A DNA stretch of 64,000 nucleotides, from assembly GCF_004027225.2 (NCBI RefSeq), contig NC_044284.2:41030420-41094419 (forward strand), written 5' to 3'. Positions within the stretch are counted from its first letter, which is position 1. Every line of letters begins with the position of its first letter. Of the stretch, positions 35,354-47,300 are shown piece after piece. The notes below the pieces were generated by a model that had not been told where the DNA came from, ran no database searches, and saw nothing but the letters and a program-made list of their open reading frames with translations. Source of the stretch: Strigops habroptila (lineage: Eukaryota > Chordata > Aves > Psittaciformes > Psittacidae). Made by a program: the position numbers and the translations under genes.

Positions 35354-38300
35354 GTAAATATTTCCTTCAATTAATAACTGGTTTATGTATATTTTTTATC
35401 TCCATGGTATTGCATTAATGTTTAAGTTACAAATTTACATGTAAATGGAAAGGCCATTCTGTTATTCGTGAGACAGGTGGTATAGAGCCTTGCTGGTGCT
35501 CTAGCAACATTAGGTTGCTGTGCCAACTGTCTCTCAGTCTCTATAGCTTTGATGCTTGAAACAGCCTGTCGTTGGGTTAAAAGAATAATCACTGTGTTCA
35601 GTCCTGGGGGATTGTTGGTTAGACCTGATGTTTCTAAGCAGTATCTTTCTGATTCTGGAAGTGCAGGTTCTGGCAGTGTGGAGACAAGTCTTGCCTACTC
35701 TTTCTGCATAGGGGTCATGTCAAACTACCATGAGAGAATGCAGTTGAAGAACAGGAAAGAACTGAAAGTTGACACTGGTCCTAAAAGTAGATCTGGGTGT
35801 CTGGTGTAGCTGCATGAAGACTGTAAAAATGGCTTGGTAGGTCAGAGTGAAAGCTCCTGAGTTTCCTGTCTGCTGGCAGTGAATACTGGAGACGCAATGT
35901 AAGAATGGCTGCGTAGTGATACTTCCTTGGTATGGCCTCTGTTTACATTGATCTGCAAGGAAATTTTACATGATTGGACATTTATAAAGAGTCTTGTGCA
36001 CATCTGTCAGGCTTTTTGAATTGTTTGCCTTTGGGGAAAAGGAGAAGAAAAAGATGTGAAAAAGGCAGGTGTGTTTTATGGGATTGCACTGCAAATGTAA
36101 AGTGTTGTCGTCATGGAATGAGTACATTTCCTTCCAAAGCATATTCGGTTGAGCAAGCACGAAGTTTTTCTGTCATGTTAATGAATAATTAGAGTATGGG
36201 AAAAAAAATCTGCCCTCTACTTCTTGAATTCACAGTCCTGTTTCTGCATGGTAAACTACTGGTCTGGCTGGAGCTTTACTGTGGGCCTAGGCTGCATTTA
36301 AACAGTATGAGCCTTTCACTCAGAAGTCTTGGTGGTATGACAGGCAGCTTGTCCAATAAATGCAGTAACAGGACATGGCATTTCTATAGTGCTTTCTGTG
36401 TAAGTGAGTGCTGTAAAGCGTTTCACCGGGCATTAAATTACATTCCCGTAATGGAATGTCTGTGCAGGCAAACTCAATGAGTATGCTCCATCAGGGACAT
36501 GTGCAGCTGGGAATGTTTATAGGAGCACTAGACAGTTTATAGGAATGCTAGACAGTATGGCCCTAGCCATACTGGTAGACCCGTGTTCTGTTTGTGACTG
36601 CCGAATAGCTAGGTTTGTAGGCAGAGTCTTGTTCTGTCATTGCAAGATAGTCTATTTAACTAGCTTTTGACCTGAAAGGTATGTCAAAGTTAGTACTAAA
36701 AACTGTTTTGAGAAAACTCACTGGTTGGGGAAGAGTGAATTCTCTTGTTACCTTTGCCGTAGAAAGGACTAGATGCCTACTGTGCACGGAAGCAATACCA
36801 ATAGCTTTAAGCTCTGCAGCTTTCAAAATGTGACCATGTTTTCAAAAGCCTGCTGTAAGTACATACAAAAGACCTGACTTCGAGGACGTGTTGTGAGGGT
36901 TACCTGTCTCATTTCAAAATTGCTTGAAATCCAGATGAAGTTACTGATGATTTAATAGTTTCTACCATCACATGCCAGTGGTATATGTGAAATAAGATGC
37001 TTGTTTGGTGTAAGTTCCAATTTGGCAGGGTTCTGTCAGATCTTCCTCCCAAAAATCTCCATACCATCCTGTACTAGTTAATTTCCTTTTGACCTGCCTT
37101 GCAGAGAAAGTAAAGCAGTTGCTCAGATTGATGAAATGGACTGTTGTCTTGCCCCAAATATTCTCTGGGCAGGGTTAAAACATCAAAGTAGAACACTGTG
37201 GCTTCTTGCTGCTTACACTTGCTGCTACTGCTTGAACCCCAAGTCTGTTGGAAATAATCCAGTTTACACAATTTGATATGTTAATGGAAATGAGAAAATA
37301 GGTAATCTAATCTAGGCTTACTTTATTTGAAAATGTATTGAATTTCACCCATTCGCTTGGTATTGATTGTGGTATTTTAGGCTCACCTGAAAGCATGCTG
37401 CTTAAGCAGTATCTAGACCTGATTCATATGTCATGAATCTCGAAATTTGTGTTTGCCTTGACTATATAAGTAACATCTACTAAAGAAAAAAAAATGGGGG
37501 TGGGGGGGAAGCCCACCACTTCACTAAAATATACTGTTGTTGTAATGAGTGTCTAATTTCTGTTTCTTGCTGTTCATTATGTCTTTTCTTCACCAGAATA
37601 AAGGATCTTTTTAATATCCAGTATTGTCCTCAGGTTCACGACTGCTGATCTTCTAGCTATTGAAGATTGCATTTGGCATTTCTTCCACAATATCATACTG
37701 TATTTTCATGTTAATCTGCAATCCATTCTAACCCCAAATCATTTGTGGAGTTACTGCTTTCCAGTATAAATAGTACCCTGTTCTGTAGCTGGGTCTGTGC
37801 TCTTTCTTCTTAGATGTGATTTGGCATATGGTTGAATTAAAAACCATTTGTTTGAATGGGCACCACTTCCTAAGCTTTTAAGACCACTGTACATTACTGA
37901 CCTTTCCCCTTTATTTACTACTTCAACAGTCTGTATGCTATTTAATCTCATTAATATTTTTCCCTCTCCCATTTGTAATCATTTTGAAAGCGACCCAGAG
38001 TCTGTTTAACATAGCACTGTTATTGCACTTGTTACTCTGAACAGCAGAATTGATGGAAATCCAGCATGAATCACTTTGACTTATTTCAATTACAGATATG
38101 CCAGGGATTATATAGTGGAAGGGGAACCATACGCTGGCTATGACAGACACAATGCAGAAGTGGCAGCATTTCACTTGGACAGGTATGGCATTATTGGGTT
38201 ACCTGGTTTTATGGTCTCTGGTAAATGCTTTGTCAGAGTTGGGAGGAAAATGGATTCCTTAAACAATACAGCTCAAATGTGAGCTACTTCTAACCTGCCA

Positions 38301-41300
38301 ATATACTACATTGAAGCCAAAAATAAAAATTCATTTCAAACATCTTTGAAAGATTCTAATGTCCAAATTTTTCACAAAAATGTTAAAAAGGAGAATGAGC
38401 ACTGATACCACTGATACATAATATATGGAAGAAAGAGCTTAGCCAAATCCTATGGAGTCTAAATGCTGAATGTATGTGCTAAGTTAACATCCAGTACACT
38501 AAAAAGTTAAGTCTAATATCTAGACTTAACAATTTAGTCTAGACTAAATATGAATCAGTGCATTCTAGAGGAAAACCAGCTATTCGTGTATTGTATTCAG
38601 AGGTGCCCAGATGGCTTTGTGGACCTGAGCAAGGTGTGCAATTACAGGAAAAACAGTTACAGGATGCCCAAAGAGTGGGACAGAAAATACCAAACACTGA
38701 ATGTCGATAGTTATGATATACTGTTAGAGGTGCAATTTCATCTAGAATAAATGAGCACTGTCTTCATCTCCTCATTATAAGAGGACTATGTTGGCACTCG
38801 GGATGTAGTCGGATCTGTGTTGTTCATTTGTGCTTTCAAGAAACATACAGAATTCAGTTTCCCTGCAAAAGTAGTGATAAAACATTGTAAAGCACCAGTG
38901 CAAAGCCTCTTTCCAGTATCCATACCCCTCTTTCTTACCTCTTCTTCCCTGTCTATTTGGTTGTGGTTTTGTGCTTGTTCCCCTGGCCTTTCTCCTATTT
39001 GTGGGTATGCACCTCTATATTCTTCAGGAATACCTAACAGAAGCTACCTGCCCACATAACTTTAGTGTGTACCTTTGTTTTGAATGGTGATGGTTACATA
39101 TTTTGTCTAAGGATGCTGTTGTTTCAAAAAGGATCTGAATCATATCACATGTTTACCACTAATGGGGAGGCTGTGATATACCGGATAGTGGCCTTTCAGC
39201 TGTGGGTATGAAAAACAGGGACAGGTTTTCCAGATTTAAGCTCTGTGCTTATTTACTTGGAACACTTGCATTTTCTTAAGCTGTACATAACTCTCTGTAT
39301 TGGCTATGAATTCTGTCTTTATGCATACGTGATTTGTTCAGGCAGACGTTTTTTGTTGCCTTTTCTTAGAAGTATTTTATACTTACGGAAGGGGACTTAC
39401 TCATTGAATATCTAAAACCAGAAGTACTGTGCAGCTGTTAGAGTGGCTCTCAGTATCTGTGTGGAATGTAGATTGTCCCTTTTTCAGAAGAGACAGTCCC
39501 TTTTCAGTCTCTTTTTCTGAACAGCAAAGACTACTAAAAGGGTTATCAAAAGTACATTAAGAAGGTTGGGACTGACATTGTACTGATGGTTGTACTCTTC
39601 CTTTAAGCGCTTTTAAAATCCCGTTACAAATCCCCAAGTCATTTGTGGTCACAGAGCAAAGGCCATGGCAGACATGGGAGCAGAACCTGGATCTTATGAT
39701 CCAGGTTTTCCGATTATTCTTACCACCTTATTCTTTCCAGACACTTCTCAGGCATCAGTTTTGTTCTACCATTCTCTCTTCCCTTCTGCCCTCTCATGCC
39801 AAACAAAATAACTCCTTGATTGTTTACTTTCAAGTATAATTGAATTGGGCTTAAACATAACATTTTAATAGAGAGTAATTCCCACAAATTATAAATGATC
39901 TTTCCAGGTGGCCTGAAGGCCATATGGTTACTGCTTTAGCCTGTACACAAGACAGATGATGGATATTTCTGGTACGAGGTCTGACTTCTGAGAGTTGGAG
40001 CATGGCACATCCTGTGTTGCTCTGCTGCAAATGTTGTAATAAAGGAGTGTCACTGATGGCCTGAAAAGCAAGTTTAACATCCAGGCACTTAAGAAAAATG
40101 AATTTCCTTACTTTGTCTTGGAGAAGAGAAGAGATTGCTGCGGGGCTTCAACTTTATTCTTTAGTCTCAGTTACCTCAATTTTCAGACGATGGCACAGAG
40201 GCTGTGGTTTTGTCTTAATTTAGAACTGCTGCCTATGTTGCAAATTCTCATGTCACGTTTTTTCATCCCAAATCAGAATTCTGGGTTTCCGACGAGCTCC
40301 ACTGGTGGTTGGCAGGTTTGTGAATTTACGTACAGAGATCAAACCAGTAGCCACAGAGCAGCTTCTGGGTACCTTCATGACTGTGGGTAAGTGCATTTCA
40401 TGAAATGTGCAAGCCAGTAAAAAAGCCCGATGTGTTTAATGGGGAAAGTGAGCCGTAGGAATCTGACACAGTTATAGAACAGTTAACTATGATACAGGAA
40501 GCTGGTAAGTCTCTTTCTGTGCCAAGAGAGATCATAACGCTTGTATAACCCCATTTGGCGGGGGAGGAGGACTTGATTTTCTCCAAGTAGCTTTTCCTCT
40601 GTAACTTTTCTATGTTCCCTCATGCTACTGTTACAGATGTGATTTGTTTAAAGTAAGAATTTTCTCTCTGCTGTCAGAGGTGGTTAGAAAAGTTTGTGAT
40701 TAAACCTGGAAGGAAAAAAAAGAATTGTATTTAACGCGAACACAGTGGTGATTTGGGATAATTTATAGAGCTGATGCGTTGGTTGGTATTAGATGTTGTT
40801 TGTGCTACATCAGAGTCTGCTGAGCATTCATAACTAAATGTGTCAGAACTTCCGTATGTTGTTTACAGTAATAATGCTGTGAAGGGCACTTAATGGGAAT
40901 TATTAATGTGAACTCCTACCAGGTGGTCATTAAGCACCAAGAAATTACTTAGGCTGCAGTCTTAACTCCTTCAGGCTTTCATAAAATATCCAATTATTAC
41001 TGTCTTTGGCTTTTTTCTAATAAGAAGACTCTAGAGATGCTTGTTCATTAGAGCTGGTAAATATGTGTGCCTGTGTATATTTCTGTTATGAGCACTATTG
41101 GCAGTCTCACCTACTGTTTGCCTAACACGTTCAGTTATAAGATGTAACTTACAGATGAGAATAGGTCTCCTTGCCAAACTCTTTGCATTCATATTGGGTA
41201 TCTGCTTCAGGCAGACTACTTTTTCTAATTTCAGCCAAGATAACTAAGCAGTTTTATAGCAGAAACGCTGACTTGAAAAGCAGATTGCAGAAATTTTCAT

Positions 41301-44300
41301 TGCCTTTCCTTAGATTCCTTGGAACCGCCTGCTCTGCAGAGCATGAACCAAAGAAATGGGTGGGTCTGGGGAGAAGGTTGGTCTCTTGTCAGCCCAAATA
41401 TGGCTAAGTTTCTGAGGTTTTGAAGAAAAGATAATTCATGCATACTCAGTGCAGATTTGCTAGAGTCGCAACTAGGATCTCAAAAAATTCTGTCTCTTAC
41501 TAGACCTGCTGCAGGCCGTGGATAGGAAGAGCGACTTGCAGGATTTTCCATACAAATAAGAGATCTGGTCTGCTGCAAGCTCTGTGCTGTTAATGATCAC
41601 CTCTCTGATGTCCTTAAGCTGTCTGAGTGGGGTAGCGGGAGCACAAGAGCTGGGTCTGGACGGAGGACTGCAAAGGAGGGCTGGCTGGCCAGGGGATGTG
41701 TAAGGATGTGAAATGTAAGGATGGAAAGTGAAAAACATGTCTTTCAGGGTTTGGGGAGGATATTGAATGTAGAGCCAAAGGAAGAAAGGACAGGGAATAG
41801 GTGGAATCACAAGGAAGTGAGACATAGTTGAAGAATGTTTTGGAAGAACATCTGTGAGTACGAAATAACTTGGCAAAGGCAGGTTGGAAGGGTGAAATAG
41901 AAAAGATTAAGTTAAAAATGTTAATCTAGGCTACATAGATTTCTTTCCACTACAGGCAACATAGGCCATAACCAACTAAAGACTGCAGGGTTTCATTCTG
42001 CTCCTCCTGTCAGAAGACACCCATGAAACCATGACAGAACTGCATTCCTGTAAGAATGACAGCTTGCTTGTGTTTTCCCCATCCAAGTCAGCTCAAGTAA
42101 CTGAGATGTGTACCAGGTCTCAGGGCTGCAAATCCATTTGAGTTCTGCTTAGTCTTCTTTCACTTACTTCTTTTTAGCCAACTTTTTCAAAAAAGTGGGA
42201 AATCTGACACATGAAGTGTGAAATTTAAAAAAAACAAGGAGTGCTAAGGTTGCAAAGTCAAGCTTCTAAGGATTAGGGAGGGATCACAAAAACTTGTTGA
42301 TAATACAGTGTTGTACTAACTCTCAGTGTGATAAAAACATTAGAAAATAATTACTCTCTCCTTTGAATATTAGACTTTAATGTTGTTTTGAATGAATAGA
42401 TAACTGTTTATTTCACTTCTCACTCTCAGAGGTAGGAAACATGAGGTCAAGTGCAGTGAAATCCTATTGCAGGGAAGGCTCTGCTGCAACAACATGCACC
42501 TGAATTTCAGTTGGCATCCTTTGGATTAAGCTCTGCTCTTTTGATATCTCTTTTTTTGTTTGTTTGCTTAAGGTAATAACACTTGCTTCTATGGGAAGTG
42601 CTACTATTGTCGGGAAACAGAACCAGCTTGTGCAGATGGGGACATCATGGAGGGGTCAGTGACCCTGTGGCTTCCAGATGTCTGGCCTCTTCAGAAACAT
42701 CGGCACCCATGGGGTAGGACTTACCGTGAAGGCAAACTTGCCAGGTATGAGAACATGATAGGGTTATTCTTTATGCTTGATAATTTGTACTAGAACTACC
42801 CATGCAATACAGTGGCTAATTAAGGAGCAAGTGTTCTCAAAACCTAGAGTTTTGCCAACAGCTTTCTTGGTAAGACAGAGAAGTCTAGAAACCTAGGAGG
42901 GGATTTAAATTAAAATGAGCAAGAAAGAAATCTTCATTGTTTTCCGTGACAAAAGGATTCTGCTATCCTTTTCCTACTTCTTTACTGGAACAGAACTCCG
43001 CTATGCAGTCATTCCAAGCTCTGAAACAGTTGGCTCTGGGCAAACCAAGACTCCTCTTTTGCCACTAGACCTTCTTTTGACACTGTGCCTCTTTGTGGCC
43101 CCCTAAAATATAGTAGCATTGTGCTATTTTCTGCCACACCTGATTTCATGGTCCTTGTTGTTTGTTTCAAGAGTTGTGGAGCTAGTTTAGCTAAAGTAGG
43201 TAGCCAACAGAAATTCTTTGCTTTGAATACTTTGCTGTATTTGGTGACCATGCTCAGCATCTAAAGAAATGCTTTTAGAGAGAGACAAACATGGGATCTA
43301 GCAATCTTGTACAATAGATGTAACATGTCTCAGTAGTTGGGTTGGAGATGTTTTTGCCATGACCAGAGCAAATGGTTTTGAACTTAGTAAATTTTTCCAA
43401 GTCCTGGACAAGACGCTAGAAAGATTTTTAGTCCTTGGTCTAAAATACCTATTGATTTCCAATGACATGATTGTTCTGAGAAAGAATCTCATCCAAAGGC
43501 TTCTTTGGATTGCTTTAGAGTATTAAATATACAGTTTGATTTTTTGAGCAGCAGATGTTATCTCCTTTCCAACAGGTCTAAATCAGCTGTACATGGTAAA
43601 TGGTAAATTGCAGTAATGAATGGATTTAATTTCTTGGAGGTGTTTCTTTTTTGAGAGACTTTTTCATCATAAACTGCCTGCCTACACAGTTTACCCTAAT
43701 ACCTACACTGATTTGATATTCATTGTATTTTAAACTTACTTATTCTTACTTTGTTCAGTTGGGATTGCATGGTTCTGTTGTTTTGCACCTTGTCATGTTG
43801 TGCTTTTCACTTTGAGAGCGTCAGGAGAATTAAATGTTGTAGATGTCGTGCTCTCCTTTTACTGTGTCTGGTGATTATGGAGAAAGAACTCTGTAGGAAT
43901 TTTTTTCCTGATCTAGCTGCTTCTACTCTGTCCTGAATTGACCTTTTGAACATAATTCATATAGTCACATTAGTGTACATAATTTTTAATGGAGTGTAAT
44001 AGATAAAATCCCTGACCTTCGAAGTCCTATGATAATACAATATGAATGATCAGAAATAAATGTTGGAGAAAGGTCTGTCTTGAACGGCTGAATAGAAAAT
44101 GAGAAGAGAGACCATAATGTATCTGAAAAATTGTTGCACGGAGATTAAGTACTGATACTGAAATGTATCCAGTACAAAGAGGAGTATGTTCTCAGACTTT
44201 TGCCTTGTGGATTTGTGCTGTAAGTTGAATGTGAGGTGGACCTGGATGCAAAAGAAAGAGGGAATTAGAGATAGCAATTGTGGAGCATATGTGATGTATT

Positions 44301-47300
44301 AAAAAAAACATTGAGAAGATAAATTTTTGGCCACTCTGATTTGGATAACTGGAGGAAAGAGGAGATATTGGGAGCTTAGGCTCCAGACCTGTAGAAGATG
44401 AGGTGGGGTATATGGCAGTTCTAGTGGTCAAATTCTTGCCTTCTCCCTGCTTTTATGTGTCTCTGCAGTTCTGAGCATGTCAACAAGTCTCTCCAGCTTG
44501 TGTTTCCTCTTTTCTGTTTCTAAGTCACAGATGGTTTAAGGCATTTCCAACTTAACTGCTATTTTGTGAAGGATTGTTTCAGTCCTTTCAGCTTTGAAAA
44601 CTGTAAAGAATAACATGAGAAAATTTCAAATCCTAGCTCTGGAGAATTGAGACATGGCATCCATGTTATGAGAATGGAACTGCATGCCTAGGTTACATGT
44701 AGAAGGAGAGGAGAGAAGAGGGAAGCTTGAAATCTTGCCAGTGGAGAAAAAGGTGAGATACTATTAAAGGAAAGTAGGGAGGAAAGAGACAACTGTGATG
44801 AACTAGAATGAACACATAGGAGGTGGTCGTTAGTAACCAAGATGAGGTTATTTGTGTTTGAAAGAAAAAATAAAGAGGATTGGTGGAAAGCAAGACTGAT
44901 GGAAGCAGGTCAAGGCAATAGAAACAGACGCAGGATTTGAAGCCCTCAGAAGTTAAGGGAGACAAGTCATGACAGTAATCTTGCCGTGAGGCAGCCCAAC
45001 CACTGCTGAATTGAGGAAGCAAACTTCAACCTTGTTTTCTGTAGGAAGATGATGTGTAACCTTGCACTGAAATTATAGGTTGCTCCATATGCTCGGGTTT
45101 TAATAAAGGATTTACTCTTCTATTAAAACACTTTTGTTAGTTCTTTCTTCTTTATATAGCTTTAACTGCACTCATAAGTGAATAAAGGGGCAGCTATAAA
45201 TGCCATTGCTGTGCAATGATGGAGTATTCCTTGAAGATTTGATCTGTTTTCTCTTCATGGCCCGCAGGTGGGAGTATGATGAAAGCTATTGTGATGCTGT
45301 GAAGAAGACTTCACCATATGGCTCGGGCCCTCGTCTCCTTGATATCATTGACACTGCTATCTTTGACTATTTGATTGGGAATGCTGACAGGCATCACTAT
45401 GAGAGTTTCCAGGATGATGAAGGAGCCAGTATGCTCATCCTCTTGGATAATGCCAAAAGGTGAGGGTAAAGGAAATCTTGGTGGCCAGGCAGTGTTGAGC
45501 ACAAGGGCAAACATTTATCTGCTCTGTATCTCTCTGTTTTCTTCCACAATTTTTTCATTAATACCTTTTGTGCTAAAAATCCAAAGCTTTCCTTCTTATC
45601 AGAAATTACTCATCAGATAGTAGAGTCCTTTGAAGGCTGAGGTGCTTGCTCTGTGCCCTAGATACTATGACTGCTTTGGGCAAAGTCTTACTCAAACAAC
45701 AGAAACTCCCAGATTAGCACAGTATGACCTTTTCTCCCCAAGGAACTTTCAAAAGCTTGCTTGTGTCTCTCCTCTTTTATACTTTTAATTAATGGAAGAT
45801 TAAAGACTTATGATTTATTATTTACCAGTGAATATTAGTAAGTTCCACAGTAAAAGCAGATCTTTTCAAAATGTGATTCTGAATAAATTGGAATCCCCTG
45901 CTTTCTGGATACATCTACTCTGGCTTTAAAAGGCTAAATGTTTAATTTGGAGATAGAACTGGTACGGAGAGCAAAATCTTATGATGTCTATTGAAGCAAA
46001 AATGAAGCATGTAGTAACTGATGTGAAGTCCTTCTTGAGGCCAAACTTTACTATGTGTATGTGTTTAAAATGTGAGTTGTTCTGTCTTTGCTATAGTTTT
46101 TGTATGTGGCTGGTATAGTATAATTTAACAATCCTACTGAAGATATGGCCTTGTTTAAATCATAATAATTTGTTTAATTTACCTTTAAAAACAGAGATTA
46201 TTGCATTTTCTCATTATTTAGTCCAGAGACTCTCATGGTTTTTATTTCTGATGGACACTACCATTTGCAGTGGCAGTGAGTTTCCCCTTCTGTGGATGGA
46301 CCAGCTTCTGATGGTTAGCCTGGCTGTGCTCTACAGTGGCTTTGCATACTTGCCTGTATGAAGCATACACAGCAATTGAGACCTCTGGTCTAGACAGATC
46401 CTTGGAAGGCTTAGCGTTACCATTTCTTTCGCCATTTGCCTTTCATGTAGTGGATTGCTTCCTTCTTTTGTTTCTAATTTGTCTGGAGCGGCTGACTTGA
46501 ATATTTTGTCTTTATGCATCAGCCTGTTCAATCACACTCCTTCAGTTGTGTCAGCAAGATGTACTCCACTTTGGGACTGTTGAATTGTTGCTGCTTTCAG
46601 ACTGCTTTAGTTGAATTTGGAAAAATTGTCTTTCTATAATGCTCTGGCAATGTGCTAGGAGGAAGTTAATGTATTAGTCACTGGAAGCGAATATGGTAGT
46701 TGAAGGTCATGTTCTTTCCTTATGGTACATGCTTGTAACATTATGAAAACATTTCCGGTGCGGCTTTGCCGGCTCAGGAATAAATTGTTTTCTTGAAAGC
46801 TAAAGTAAAATCCTTTCAGGTCCTTTGAGATAAGGGATAGGGGCACAGGTTTTTCATAGAATCATGGAAGATCTCAAGTTGGAAGGGACCCATGAGGATC
46901 ATCTAGTCGCAGCTCCCTAGGTAGTCCTTCCGGGACTACCTAAAACTAAATCATATGACTAAGAGCATCGTCCAGATGTTCTTGGTGCTGCAGGGAGCCT
47001 ATTCCAGTTTTAAAGCTACTAATAACAGAATTATTTGATCTGAGTAATCCAGGCTCCTAGAGTGAGTTATCTTTATTGAGGGCAAAGTTCTTTGTTGAAA
47101 ATGGTATCATGAGGAGAGTGAAACTATAAAAAAAAAAAAAAACAAAACAAAAAGCATTTGTTAGATGAAGCTTGAAACACTATGAAATCCTTTTGGCAGG
47201 CCTCCCTTAGAAAGTGTGATGGTGAAATAGTAAAGTTGATTACCTTGTTAGTTGAACTGTTGATCTGAGCTTGGCCATCTAAAACATCACGTGGCTGGTA

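Larger units (their letters stand above)
35354..38095 (+). other. FAM20B: FAM20B intron 2
   Basis: Contains a probable MIR/L2-type relic (36374-36440) and a 20-base tandem duplication (36516-36555). Nothing else is recognised. Confidence 0.7.
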
